Origin: Apostichopus japonicus
Lineage: Eukaryota > Echinodermata > Holothuroidea > Aspidochirotida > Stichopodidae
DNA: 64,000 nt
Assembly: GCF_037975245.1 (NCBI RefSeq)
Contig: NC_092571.1
Coordinates: 12,765,917 to 12,829,916, forward strand
Direction of reading: 5' to 3'
Shown: piece after piece, positions 34,206 through 52,119 of the stretch
Position numbering within the stretch: position 1 is the stretch's first letter
Layout: each line of letters begins with the position of its first letter
Program-made: the position numbers and the translations under genes
The notes under the pieces: generated by a model
What the model was told of the DNA's origin: nothing
What the model saw: the letters and a program-made list of their open reading frames with translations, nothing else
The model's database searches: none

Positions 34206-35740
34206 ATAAATACCATATATTAAAGTGCTGTTATCATGAAATAAAACATGCTCAAGAGCACTATACAAAAGAACCAATACCTGGAATATAAAATTACCAA
34301 ACTTAAGAAAACCTAAAAGTAATAACAACAGCAATAAAATTAAAAAATGATATAAGACAAGGATATATACCACAATCAAGAACATAAAAATATAAATATA
34401 TATATAAAAATGGGCACAGTAATGTGAATAAAACAACGAATAAGATTAATGCCCATACTCAAACCTAAAAAGATAAGTTTTCAAATGCTTCTTAAAAGTG
34501 TCAAAATATATGTGATATTTCTCAAGTGATGAGGAAGAGAATTCCAGAGTTTATAGGACCTGCTGCACTGAACGAACTATCTCCATATGTGACTTTGTTA
34601 GTACGAGGAATGACTAGAGAAAGATGACTTTGGGACCGTAATGCCCTAGCTGGAGTGTAGCGTTTCACCAAATCAGTCATATATAACTCGGAGATTTATC
34701 ATGAAGAATGCGAAAAACGTGCAGAATGAGCTTGTAATTTATCCGGCGATGAATTGGCAACCAATGCAGGTCTCGGAGTACTAGAGTGATGTGTTCGTAA
34801 CGACGGGTTCTGGTAATAATTCTGGCAGCCGTATTTTGGACCCTCTATAGTTTTTTTGATTGAGGGGCACGACGTTCCTTTCAGGAGAGCATTACAGTAG
34901 TCAAGACGAGATGTTACCAGCGAATGGACGAGAGACTTAGTTGCCTCCTCGTTAAGGGATGGACGAATTCTCCCGATGATGCGTATAATTGGTTGTAACA
35001 AGAGCGACTAATTAAAGTTATATGGTTTTCCATAGACAAATACGAAGCGAACAACACACCGAGATTCCGTACTGATGTCGAGGGTGGAAGAACACCATTG
35101 CCCATTCTCAATGAAGGAAGGTGGATCGTTCGTTTGCTATGCTTTGAATGGAAAAATATCACGTCTGTCTTGTCATCGTTAAGCTTAAGCATGTTATCAG
35201 CCATCCATTTTCTGACATCTTCAAGACATGTCTCCAATATATGCAGAGGATTAACTGCATCAGGAGAACTAAGTGGCTTAAACGAAAGGTAAATTTGGGT
35301 GTCGTCAGCATACATATGGTAATCAAGGCCATGCTGCCTTATAAGATCGCCCAGTGGTTTAGTATACACGGTGTATAACTTTGGTCCTAGTATTGATCCC
35401 TGAGGGACACCATATTTAAGTAACAAAGGTGCAGATTTTATGTTATCAATGACGACGGACTGGCATCTATTTTGAAGATAAGAAGTCATCCATTTTAAGG
35501 CAATTCCGGTTATCCCATACATATTACGAAGCCGATTTAGCAAAATTGAGTGATCGATGGTGTCAAATGCAGCAGACAAGTCCAGTAAAACTAATGCTAC
35601 TGTCTTTCCGTCGTCTATGTTATGCATGATGTCGGACTGTACCTTGATTAGGGCTGTTTCGGTCGAATGTAACTTGGTATAGGCACTTTGATATCTTTCT
35701 TGAAATTCGTTGTCATCCAAACAGAGCAAAACAGAAGTGA
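34205..35740 (-). pseudogene. CR1/L2-like LINE reverse transcriptase, 5'-truncated
   Basis: The minus strand holds a long open segment (35740 to about 34940) with RYQSAYTKLHSTETAL, LLDLSAAFDTIDH, GVPQGSILGP and MYADDTQIYLS, i.e. RT blocks including the catalytic YADD. After a frameshift near 34930 the thumb region continues (LVTSRLDYCNALL at 34880-34930). Endonuclease and ORF1 are absent; homology begins near 35735. Noncoding 3' sequence runs to the ATATA tail. The upstream part of the long open frame (35740-35828) is not RT. Confidence 0.85.
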
Positions 35741-36432
35741 AAAACAAAACACAGTTTTGAGCGAATTTTTTTCTTTTCACATTCAGAACGGCTATATGAC
35801 CCAATGTGCGACGACATACAAAACACATAAACGCAATTTATACCAGGGAATAAAAGTTGACCAGTTTGGCATTTTATTCGCAAAACGTTGTTTCTTCTGT
35901 TGATGCGCTAAGGTACCCCAGATGAGACATGCAAAGTTGCAACCAATGTGGATAGAGTCGTGGGTTGGTAATCTGGTGTTCCGGTTTCGAATCCATCGAA
36001 ATTTAGTTTATACGATACTTCATTTCCCGTTCGTGTACTCCTCTCTGAAGTCTTTACGTATATTAATTCCAACACCCTTTTTGTTCAGCTGACGTGTTGG
36101 CCAGTGCTTAAAGGGGCATATGAAGGGCATTTCCAGCTTCTGTGTTCTTGATTCATTCGAATGTCTGTCATAATGCCGAGGAGTTCCAAGTTCAATAATG
36201 AATGCCCTTGACAGTCGATCACGTTGATAAGTCTGCGGAACCTCAAGATAGATAAAGAGAGACCAACATGTACTGGTTATAAGCGATGCATAAGAATAAA
36301 GTGTAAAGACGAACTGCCAGACCACCCCTACCATACACTCTACAAGTACCTTGATCTTCTAGTTTTTGTCTTTCCAGTGTGCTTATAATCCTTACTCTTC
36401 GAGAAGGGTTCAAATCCTCTTTCCTCGGATTT

Positions 36433-37365
36433 TTAACTCTCATTTTCGTTCTCCGGTTGTGTACTAAGTATACCTCTGATAGCAAGAAAGACTGGAGCTA
36501 TCATGATCAAAAATGCTCCCACTGTCACTGATGGCTCCAGTCGATCATCCGTGAAAACGACTTGCAACAAGTATGACCACACAACCTCTGCCGTGGTAAC
36601 CAAGGCAACAACAGACGCATCTTCTGATTTGAGAGCGAGATAAGTCAAAGTGCAAGCTATCACTGCTGCCAAACATGTCAATATAACGAACGACCAATCT
36701 AACGGTGTCTTCATATGATCTTGTGATGTAATGTTTGTGAATATTAAGAATCCGTAGAAGGCATGACCTACTATTCCTTTAACAAGCAAAAGCAGAGCTG
36801 AATCGTAAGCATTCCTTTCAACTAATTTGCGAATGAAGAGGAGCACAAAAGCACCACACACGGCAGAGACCAAAGCTGCAACGGAACCCAGTAACTCGAC
36901 GTCAGTGAAAGTGTTACCAAAGAGTAAAGGAGGTTTGAAAATTAATATCACGCCAAGAAAGTTGATAACTACCAGACCTATATCATATACTACGAGACTT
37001 TCGTTTAAGAATAATTTAGCCAAGATAACACACAATAACGGTTTGCTGAAAATAAGTGCACAAGCATTCCCAATCGCTGTGTATGTAAGTCCCAAAGTAG
37101 CAAAACACAAGGAAAGAGAATCGAATACTCCGGTGAAGAGAATTAACAATCCGTCCGACAGACGGTAACGGTGACTGGATTCCCATTGTATGAAGAATAA
37201 AGACGGTAGGTAAAGAAGACTGTTAACGAAACACAACGTCCACGGAGAGACTGTCTTAGTAGAAAACGTAGTACCCAGACTATTGAGAGACCAGATTATG
37301 GAGGCTAGAAATGTTAACGCTATTCCCCTCTGTGCATAAACAGCTTGGTACAAATTTGACGCCAT
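36433..37365 (-). CDS. SLC35G-type EamA transporter (DMT superfamily), intronless
   Basis: 310-residue single-exon frame from MASNLYQAVYAQRG to a TAG stop. It has about ten hydrophobic segments arranged as two EamA halves: the first starts GIALTFLASIIWSLNSL, and the second starts near residue 153 (ELLGSVAALVSAVCGAFVLL) and ends MIAPVFLAIRGI. The inter-helix motif TAIGNACALIFSKPLLCVIL and the loop NFLGVILIFKPP are typical of SLC35G/AMAC-type members. Such proteins are multi-pass membrane carriers; SLC35G substrates are largely unknown. The start has G at +4. The hydrophilic tail is short. No RNA-mediated pseudogene signs such as stops or a poly-A tail were seen, but the intronless form could be an old retrocopy. 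Confidence 0.85.
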   Translation of the reverse strand: MASNLYQAVYAQRGIALTFLASIIWSLNSLGTTFSTKTVSPWTLCFVNSLLYLPSLFFIQWESSHRYRLSDGLLILFTGVFDSLSLCFATLGLTYTAIGNACALIFSKPLLCVILAKLFLNESLVVYDIGLVVINFLGVILIFKPPLLFGNTFTDVELLGSVAALVSAVCGAFVLLFIRKLVERNAYDSALLLLVKGIVGHAFYGFLIFTNITSQDHMKTPLDWSFVILTCLAAVIACTLTYLALKSEDASVVALVTTAEVVWSYLLQVVFTDDRLEPSVTVGAFLIMIAPVFLAIRGILSTQPENENES

Positions 37366-37932
37366 ATTTATGTTTCAAATATCCTGCCAAATGCAGGTTT
37401 TCATGTCTTTGTTCCAATAATGCGTCTGAAATCAGGATATACGTAGGATGATGCCTGCCCCCAAAATAACGTGGGTTTCCTCCTTTTTGGATCTTTCGTC
37501 AATAAGAAATAGTAAACTAAAGTTAGGACAATAATATTCGATCGTTTGTGCTCTTGACACGTTTATATATGATTGAGATATGCTGGAGTACATATAGTTT
37601 CAACTCAGTTCAACAATGAAACACCACAGCAATATTTTATACCAGTACTTTGATTTAATTTTTACATAGGCCTATTTGTTTTTCAAATTTTACCATGTAG
37701 CTGTTCAACACGAGATATTTATGATGTTCTATTGAAGCTGTATACTTATAATTGCAGGCTGTACACGTCGGATGTATTGTAATATGAATCAATTCTTATC
37801 AAACGACTATGTTTAATTCAATGCGTCTTACCAGCAGTTAATTGCTTGCACCTTGTCATACGTTAACTTGAATCTGATTTTAATCAGTGTTGCGCGTCTT
37901 GCTACTTACCAGCAGGTTGTTACTTGTTACTA

Positions 37933-37962
37933 GCAGGGAGTTGTTCCATAACAACTCCCTGC
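37933..37962. other. Perfect 13-bp hairpin
   Basis: GCAGGGAGTTGTT, loop CCAT, then AACAACTCCCTGC. It lies about 570 bp upstream of the transporter start, next to a GC-rich patch (37981-38095) that also has a GGGGCCC/GGGCCCC pair. Function unknown. Confidence 0.7.
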
Positions 37963-38157
37963 TTGGAGGAGCAAATGTAGGTGCCAGTTTGGAATGACTC
38001 ATCCACGCGGAAGGCGTGGCGGGAGCGCGAGGGGTGCAGGGGCCCGCCTTGGGCCCCTGGTGGGATCCAGGGGCAACGCCCCAATGGGGGACCAATGAGA
38101 AAATCCTCTTGAAGCTCTGAGGTATTTATAAAATTGTGGGTGTTAGAATGAAGCATT

Positions 38158-38161
<4 letters not shown>

Positions 38162-38192
<31 letters not shown>
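38162..38192. repeat. AT microsatellite
   Basis: About 15 TA units followed by a T run. Confidence 0.9.
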
Positions 38193-38208
<16 letters not shown>

Positions 38209-38683
38209 ATAATAGCCTAACTCGGGCTAACGGCCAATCGATTTTATAATGCAGGGTGCTTGTGAGAGGATGGATGATGACGGTAGGGATTAAATAAGGG
38301 TTTTGGAACGATAATCCCACTCAAGGTGTCATACAGAAAGTAGGCCTAATAATGAGACAAATATCTACGATGGGTGCGCGCGAAAAGTACCGTAGTTTTT
38401 TAGATCAGTTTACATCAATTGCCAAAGTTATCTATTATATTTATTTCCCCTCCTATATAGTTTTAATCTCCTTTCCTTCATTATTTATCGACCCACCTCA
38501 CGTATCGGGGTGGGGGAGGGGGGGTGTGACACCAGACTGCACCCAATTTTTTTTTTCTGGCAAAGATTCCCCGAAAAGACAAGGAAAGCATTAAACCTTA
38601 CCAGAATTTGGCACACCCTGTAAGCCAATCGTGGAGACGACACAGTACGGTATACACTGCCTTTCTGGTTCTAATCGCTTGAC

Positions 38684-39741
38684 TTCATTGGCTCAGGGAT
38701 TTCATGCAGGGATGGTCAAGACAAGTTAAACTAGACAAAGGCTTTACAACAACTTCTGAAATCAGAGTAGGAGTTCCACAAGGAGGCCCTCTATCAGCCC
38801 TATTGTTTACTATTTATACAGATTGCATTCGCTCTAATTGTAATTGCTGAGTAATTAAATATGCTGATGACACTGCTTTATCGTGCAATATCACCAAAGG
38901 CTCCCACCAGCAAAATCAGCATGAGTATCAGGATTTATCACTAGTGTAGTTAACACTTGCGACCAGAAGAATCTACTTCTCAACAAAAAGAAGTGTAAGG
39001 AAATGGTATTCGAAAACATCAATATTAAGCACAGGGGATTAATCGAGAAGAGAGATGAGAAGACAATTATTCACAATACATCCGTTGAACGTACTTTCAG
39101 TACAATGTATCTAGGAGTCTGCATTGACAACATGCTGACGTTTTCAAATCATATTTCGAAGGTATTAGCCAAGGTGTATCACATTGTCGCCACACTCATG
39201 TATATTGCTCCTCACTTTCCTGTCCATATACGGGAAAGGGTGTTTGAGGCCTCTATCTTGCCAAATATCATATATGCTGTCCCGGTCTGGTATCACTTTG
39301 TCCAAATGAAAGATAAGAAAAGATTATTAAGTTTCCTGAGATACTGTGAGAGAATCTTTGGATTAAATCATAACCTACTTAAAGATAAAGTTAATACGGC
39401 TGCTAGGAAGGAATTTGAGAGGGTACCGTACTAAATAACATCCATAGAAATGAAGGACACCCACTCCATTGTGCAATAAACTCTCTGTGCAATAAGACAA
39501 ACTACAATTTGAGGAATGCTGCAATAACTCCCAGATTCAGGATTGAACTTTATGGGAATTCTTTTGTTTATAGGGCGTCCATGTTCATACAGCATGGTGC
39601 TCTAGAACCATTGTTGTGATTTTTCAGTGTTATGGCTAGTATTTACTATTTTATATCTTAATCATAATTTTATTTATTTTCCTATGTATAAATTTTTAAT
39701 GATTTATACTGGAAATAAAGAATTGAATTGAATTGAAATTG
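38684..39741 (+). pseudogene. LINE reverse transcriptase remnant
   Basis: The plus strand reads EIRVGVPQGGPLSALLFTIY, then after one stop VIKYADDTALS, then LLLNKKKCKEMVF and a 140-residue C-terminal segment (39003..39434: TMYLGVCIDNMLTFSNHISK, ASILPNIIYAVPVWY). These are RT palm and thumb blocks with YADD, of the Jockey/CR1/Rex1 broad group. The 3' end has AATAAAG followed by AATTG repeats at 39719-39741. Confidence 0.85.
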
Positions 39742-40009
39742 ACTTCCAATTTCTCGTCAAGACTGTGCTCCGAACAATAGGATGAATTCTATGGAACGCC
39801 GAAAGGGCATTGTTTACTTCTATGCTGTCTGTTATCATGTTGTTGTCTCTTTTATGTTGTTGTCTCCTTCAATGTTGTTGTCTACTTTGATGCTGTTGTC
39901 TCCTTCAACGTTGTTGTCTACTTTGATGCTGTTGGCTCCTTTGATGTTGTCTCCTTTGATGCTAGCTGGAGGCGCTGTTCACTTTCATGACGTCAAAATA
40001 CGCATACAC

Positions 40010-40200
40010 ATTCAAAGAATTTTGTGCTTTAGAACTAACCAAAATGTCCGAGAGAGAGACCAACCAGCCCATATTGTAGGGATAGGTTATGCGAACAAAA
40101 TGATAGCAGAAATGATGGAAATCACTATAACATCGGTGAAGAATATACGAAAGTCTTTCAAGATATAAGAAAAAGAGGTACATGTGCTGGTCAAGTTACA
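40010..40200 (+). pseudogene. Possible helix-turn-helix transposase fragment inside F1
   Basis: The frame reads IVGIGYANKMIAEMMEITIT then SVKNIRKSF, and after a one-base shift RKRGTCAGQVTG. The spacing resembles an HTH DNA-binding start of Tc1/paired-type transposases (S-V-K-N-I-I-x-x-F then G). It is short and frame-shifted and could be coincidental. Confidence 0.3.
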
Positions 40201-40594
40201 GGCACGGACCTAGCCTAACGTTAGGTGTATAATATATAGCCTAAATAGTATAACCATAGTAGTATTTAGTATATCATTGCTAATATTAATATTAATTTAG
40301 GTCAAACTGCAACGAATGTGAGCCATAGTGGGCTATCCTAGAAAAACTAGGAAAGTTTATCGAGCTAGCGACCAAATGATTCAGAACAAAGAAAGAAAGT
40401 GATAAAAAAGTAGGAAAATAATGAAGAAGAAGGGAACAGTATACGTAAAGTTAGTGTAAACAAGAGAAAGAGTATTTAGCCTGTATAATTTTAACTTAAG
40501 TGATATCTTCTTAGACCCTTCCCCAAGCACCACATTGACTCATGAGACCAGGGGCGGCGATTTGTTTCAAATATTGGGGGGGGGGGGGGACATG

Positions 40595-41274
40595 TGCTTG
40601 GGTACAGGTGCGTATCCAGGATTTTGTAACCGGGGGGCGCGAATTACTATCAAAGCGGAGCGCCACCATTGGTTGGCGCGCAGCGTACAAGAAAATTTCT
40701 GGTTTTGATAGCCCCCAGATCACCGGAAATGGCACTTCTCGGGCTTGAAAATGACCAACAAGATGTACACTTTTGCCTGAGAACCAAGTTTTTCCCAATA
40801 GTGTTTTTTCATCCATAACCTTTTTCAAGAGTGTCACCAGTCATACATCATGTTCGACCTCATCGCATCTCCTGTGGATCATTGCTTCCGTAGATAATAC
40901 TATGTAACGGCCCCCAATACCCGTCAGCCCCACTTTTCAAGTTTTTAAGCCCATTATTTGTTCAGAATTTGAATAATAAATTCACTTCAAAACATACCCA
41001 TAATGTTGCACAAAATTTCATCTATGGACAACCAATATAGAAAAACCCCCTTCAACCCCTAACAAACCGGTCAAAATTGCACGAGTAGAGGGAAGTATGA
41101 TGAAGAATGTTGGTCAGGGAATTTCAAAAGTTCATACAAAGTTAATTTATTACTGTATAAATATTAATACCTCTTATAAAGGCTGCTTTAAAACTTCGAT
41201 ATCATAAAAAAATACAAATAATATGCTCGAGGGGGGTCTTCCCCTTCGCCCCCTTCCCCTTGGCTACGCGCCTG
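40595..41274 (+). mobile_element. Nested hAT-like element with CAGGTGCGTA ends
   Basis: Left end CAGGTGCGTATCCAGG and right end CCTTGGCTACGCGCCTG are inverted; G and C runs lie just inside. It contains the GCGCCACC module (40651-40745). No matching target duplication remains. The same inner element occurs in copy 1 of the host (27051..27704), so it predates their spread. Confidence 0.6.
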
Positions 41275-41349
41275 CAGTTAGAAATCTTGTAGGAAACAGG
41301 CGAAATGGAAACCCAGTGAACCCAAATCGATGTGGATCATATATACGAT

Positions 41350-42187
41350 CAGGGACGTAGCCAGGAGGCAGGGGAGCGACTGCTCCCCCTTTCAGTGTCG
41401 AAAAAATGTTAAAAACTGTTGTTTTTTAGCATGGTAATTTGTCAGTGCTCTTTTGATCTTGAATACTCGTCAGCTCCGTTAACTCGATTATAATCGTAGG
41501 AACATTCTGGCATACTGATTCAGCACTTACTTAGTTTGGCAGATGCAATTAGCTAAATTTTAGCCTATAGCCTATTACAAGCCTACAGTTGGCCACTGCG
41601 TAATAAAATACCTATTGCCTATACCTAACTGCACTTGATGGAGTGTCACGAACCGTATGCACAACGACGTCGACAACGTTCGTTCTCATCCTTTCTATGA
41701 TTCGTCCCAAGTTGTTGCACGAACAGCATGTTAAGAAGCTAAGCTAGCAATCGTACGTGATAAGCACTTCCTATAAATAATTATAACACTGCGATAACGA
41801 TATTTTTTGTGGGCCACTGCACATCTGGCTTTCTTACAAAATATGAAAGTCTATATTGTCCATCAGTTAAGTTCGTCAAATGTATTTAAGTCCAGACATT
41901 GGACAATAAACAAGAATCATCCCACTGGAAAATGTTTAAAAGAGCACTATATTTTTGTCTTTCTGATATAATATGTAAAAGAACCTGTAAAAGAATTCAA
42001 ACAGGAAACAAAATCTGCTGATAATATGATATCATATGAAAATGATGAAACCGGCAAAACATTGCACCAGAACGCAACTAAGGACCTTCTATCTCAAAGG
42101 GGAGGGGGACACCTCCTCCCCTTAGAGCCCTCCCCATATCAATCGCAAAATGAGCTCCCCCATTTCAAATTCCTGGCTACGTCGCTG
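41350..42187 (+). mobile_element. hAT-like element with CAGGGACGTAGCC ends
   Basis: 838 bp, left CAGGGACGTAGCCAGG, right CCTGGCTACGTCGCTG, perfect 8-bp target duplication TATACGAT (41342..41349 and 42188..42195). The homologous region of host copy 1 (27765-27785) is uninterrupted. CAG...CTG ends and 8-bp duplications are hAT hallmarks. Contains the GGGGAGGGGGACACCTCC hairpin near the right end; no transposase. Confidence 0.92.
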
Positions 42188-42762
42188 TATACGATTGTAC
42201 GTACTAGAGATGTACAGACATTATGATAACAATCATGAGTGACAACATGTTAAACGTCACGTCACAGGTCACAGAAACGACCACGAAGAGTCATTTACTT
42301 CATGCAGCATGTGTTGGATGAAGTTATAGCCACCGCCAAATATGACTTGGGTAAATAATCTCACGCATTATTTTCTATTTATAGCAACACAAAACAACAA
42401 TGCCACCAAATATTGGGGGGATATTAGATTCTATATCCCCCACCTAAAATATTGGGGGACATGTCCCCCCCCCCCGTCCCCCCCCCATGATCGCCGCTCA
42501 TGCATGAGACATCAAAAGCAATAGGATAGCAAAGTCCAGATTGGCTCACATTCCTTGCAGTTGCACTTAAACTAATATAAAATACTACTATGATTATACT
42601 AACCAAGCATCAAAGGAGATAGCATCATCTGAGGAGACAACAACATTGAAGGAGACAACAACATAAAAGGAGAGATCAAAATCAAACGAGACAACAACAT
42701 GATAACAGACAGCATAGAAGTAAACAACAAAATACACTGCCCTTTCGGCGTTCCATAGAATT

Positions 42763-45700
42763 TGTAATTTGAAAGGTTTGGCTGTATTAATATCGCGAGT
42801 GTAGTTAACTAGTGCGCTGTTGTATCATGGGAGGTAAAAACTGTTTTTACCTCCATGGTTGTATGTAAAAGTGGTAATTACCGCCAGAGTGGTTAAATTA
42901 AACCCGTTGTTACAGTTGCAGGTATACTGTTTACGGGCATGGGTCAGAGGACAGCCGAATATTACTCATATTTCAGCGAAATTGACCAATCAGCGTGCTT
43001 CACTCGCAGCAGATAAAATGTAAGTGCGCATTGCAAGCTCTTAATTACTAAAGTTAGCGGGTAGAATAAAATTTGCCCCATGATCACACGCAAAGGGATG
43101 GTATGATGTATAAGAAAGCAATAACTGTTCAGCCCCCCCCCCCCCCCCAAAAAAAAATATGGCCACTAGGCCTAAGTAAACAACACAAACAATTAAGCCT
43201 CATTTTCGAACTGAGGTCATTTTTGAAATTATAGCAGCTTTATAGAATAATCTTAAACACTGTTTTCCTTTTACTTCGTATAAATCTGATCCTTCTTATT
43301 TTTAGAATTTCTAGGAGAGGCACCGCCAGAGATGCCCATGGCACGAGCCGCCACTGCTCCCTGTAGAACCATGGAGGTAAAAGCAGACCTCCATGGTAGA
43401 ACTAGCCGTTCATACACTTTCACGCGGAAACGGTACAATGATGTTTGCAATACCTTGTGAGAGGCATAGGATGCAAACTATTTGTGTAAAGCATTCATAT
43501 GTTGGCATTGCTACCTGTATATGCCGTAACTTGTGGTGGATGAGACACTCATTTTTACAAGCTGTTTTTAACTATTTCCCATTAAGCCCACCCAGTTGGA
43601 ACAATTTTTTTTCTATACTGTAGACGTGCCATGTCCCGCTTCAGAGCACTCTAGTATTGTCAGTACCAGCAGTATGAATATCATGTTTCTATCAGATCAA
43701 GTTTAGGAACTTTTTTTGTACGGTCAGATAGGCTACAGGAGAGTAGTTACCTCTTCAGTGAGAAGAAAATGAGAAAATTGTTTCTGTACAGACAATACAT
43801 GAATACAGACTGATTGATATTCATCAAAGTTTGTTAATGGACCAACCACATCCCACTCACCCACTCGAAACAAACCATGAAACCCTTCAATGTTTAGCCA
43901 ATCCATCTAAAGGGCAAAATAATCCTTTAACTTACTTTCTGTATAAAGTCCAAGAACTGTTTTTGCTTTCATATATATTTTAAAACACAACAACCCAGAA
44001 AACTACCTGATATCTCCCCACCCACCCACCCACCCCTCCCCCAGCTCCCACCTCCCCCAACATTTCACTACAATATCAAAATCATCCAAACAAAAACTCT
44101 TCCATCTTCCTCAAAACTCTACATCTATCCCTCTTCATACACAAATTTTCTCTTATCAGTGAATAAACAACCGAGAGTGGTATGAATGACCAAAAAAAAA
44201 ATGAAAGTAACATCAGGGAGGGAGTTTGAAGACATTTATTGGAATTGAACTTCCAACTTGAACAAGATTTTGGGCTTGATTCTAAATTTACAATAAAACA
44301 GCAGTTATTATGCATGAATCCTATGACATAATTTAGTAATAAAATCATAAAAAAAAACATTTGGCATATTAAATTAAGCAACATTTTCTTTGATATTCTT
44401 TGATGAATCGACTCACATCAAATATTTACTGGAGTAGTACGATATCATAATAACATTGCGTGAGCTTTCTATATTACATTTTCTGTAATTAATTTGCACC
44501 ATATTTTTGCCAGTGAAAAAAAAAACACAGAACATGTTCACATTTGAATATGATACTGTCATCATTGTGAAATTATCCTTCACAACAAGACGTTTGAAGT
44601 TGAGAGGAAAAAGAAAGGGCTGAAATTTGATTGACTCAACAATATCGACATGATTTTCTGCTCATATGTGGTTTCACTCCTTAGTTACTTGAAGGGGGGA
44701 CATTTGTGCAAAAATGATGTAGCACTTTATAAAATAATATTTACTTGAATTTGTAAATATTGTTTACTCACTCGACCTATGAACAGGTACATTCCTAAAT
44801 ATCGCAATAAAAAATCATTGTGATCTGAACTGCCTTCACTTCCATGGGAAGCATTAAACACATACACACACATTTGCACATGCACTCTATTAAAATTCAA
44901 TCTGGTAATAAAGTTTACATAAGGGATAATAGATAATACTTTAACATACAAATTTACTATTTATATATCTGTTATAGGCTATACCAACATTTCTGGACGG
45001 GTTATCAAAATTCAGCACATTCTTTCCATTAAAAACTTCAGCAAAATTCAATACAACCTTTAAGCTAGTTTTTCAATTGATGGTGCAGAAAATATAAAAA
45101 CAGCAGACATCATGCAACACTCCTGTGATGGCCAGATATATTAGATGGGAATCGACACGCGCCAATTTAAATTGATATCTTCCCATTAATTTCAGTTGAA
45201 ATATCCCAGCTTCAATTCACTAAATGGCAGATCACACTATTAGTGGTGAAATAAAATGTTGTCACTCTTAAACCTGGCTTGTAGGAGACTTTCAAAGAAA
45301 AAAGAGGACATAAGTTTATGGTGAACCTATGTGCAGTCTACATTACTATAATACACTGGCAAGAGATTTTAAATTGGAACGCGTCGATTCCAAGGCATCT
45401 GATACAAATGGCCGACCATGATCTTTTTTCCACCAGAAGTTAATTGGCCCCAAGAGGTCTATCTACGGTGCAAACCGCAACTTTGCTGAAAGTGAATTGC
45501 AGGTAATACCAAAATGGTAATCTCACCCACATCTGCAGTAATAGTTACATGGTTTTAAACCTCTCCATTTGAAAAGAGCCGTGCTCTAGTGACTTAGCGA
45601 TCCAGCCCTCAGTTGGTGGCAATCCCCATTTCTTTGATGGAGGACAATGTGGTTTGGCAAAGACTTTGGTGGAAATACTTTGAGTTGTTTGAGGGCATCT

Positions 45701-45990
45701 GGGAACATTATGGAATCGTTAGAGAAATCCAATGTGGATTTTGATTATAGGTGATTGACTACTTGGAAGAAGTCGTTTACTTTACTCTGCCAATGTTCTT
45801 AGATGAAAAAGATGTCGTCAATAAAATCTTGAGTAGAAGGGAAGGCTTAGAGAGCGTCGAATCGAGGGGCTGTTTTCTTCCAAAATTGTGCCGTGAAATA
45901 AATCAGTATGAGAGGATGCCATCCTCGTCCCCAGAGCGATGTTCACCGTCAAATTCGAAGATGTTTCAGTATGAAATCTATATAAGAACA
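42763..45990. other. Intergenic or intronic, no firm feature
   Basis: Possibly introns of the gene that starts at 46119. A CCCA simple repeat lies at 44018-44038. The 98-codon plus-strand frame at 45751..46047 has no support. Confidence 0.4.
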
Positions 45991-45996
45991 TATTAC

Positions 45997-46119
45997 CTCA
46001 GCTTTAGGACAACCGGACTTCTCAAGTTCTATTTTACGAGCATCTGAGCCTTCAGGGTGGGACATGTTGGCGTACAGAGCGGTAATTGTCAAGGTGACGA
46101 GGATGGCAATGTCTCTCAT
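45997..46119 (-). CDS. Signal-peptide exon of a probable secreted protein
   Basis: An ATG at 46119 starts MRDIAILVTLTITALYANMS, a short basic start followed by a hydrophobic core and a small-residue cleavage zone. It continues HPEGSDARKIE to KSGCPKAE and a good donor GAG|GTAATA in phase 0. It lies 190 bp beyond the stop of the C1orf50 homologue, same strand. A possible further exon near 45600-45693 follows a TTCCCAG acceptor but has no recognised domain. The mature protein is unknown; small cysteine-containing secreted families are possible. Confidence 0.4.
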
Positions 46120-46308
46120 GGAAGTAGATTCCTTAGCAGGTTTGGAAAGAAAGGGAGCAGTACCCTGAATTTACCTAGGAATATGTTTTGGTAAGAGAGG
46201 TTGACTATATCAGAAAGGCAGTGTATGTGAATAACGTCTTTCGGTCTTTCAACGTAGTTAATGCCCCGGGAGAATCCCACCGTCTCTTAGCTCTCTTTCA
46301 AGACTTCA

Positions 46309-52119
<5,811 letters not shown>

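Larger units (their letters stand above)
40549..42502 (+). mobile_element. hAT-like element, GGGCGGCGATC family, copy 2
   Basis: Begins CAGGGGCGGCGATTTG then a G run and ends GATCGCCGCTCATG; a perfect 8-bp target duplication CATGAGAC lies at 40541..40548 and 42503..42510. Net size is about 1.1 kb once the 41350..42187 insertion is removed. It is inserted inside fold-back element F1. Confidence 0.9.
39789..42758. mobile_element. Fold-back element F1 with minisatellite arms
   Basis: Ends CTATGGAACGCCGAAAGGGC and its inverse are flanked by AATT on both sides (39785..39788 and 42759..42762). Inside each end lies an inverted array of about 18-bp units of the TGTTGTTGTCTCCTT type (39833..39960 and 42615..42700). 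Removing the nested 40549..42502 element leaves about 1 kb. Structure recalls sea-urchin TU fold-back elements. A 4-bp duplication would fit neither hAT nor mariner; AATT may alternatively be part of the inverted repeat. Confidence 0.7.

Noticed and set aside
35940-36000. Possible tRNA or tRNA-derived SINE (GGTTTCGAATCC box B with a TGGATAGAGTCGTGG-like box A)
   Set aside because: No cloverleaf could be completed and no SINE tail was found; at most a decayed pol III promoter.
39833-39960. Short regular repeats resembling a CRISPR array
   Set aside because: Units of about 18 bp are directly adjacent without spacers and are inverted at the other end of the element; the DNA is eukaryotic.
45751-46047. 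98-codon plus-strand frame starting MIDYLEE
   Set aside because: No recognised family or splice support, and it overlaps the minus-strand signal-peptide exon.
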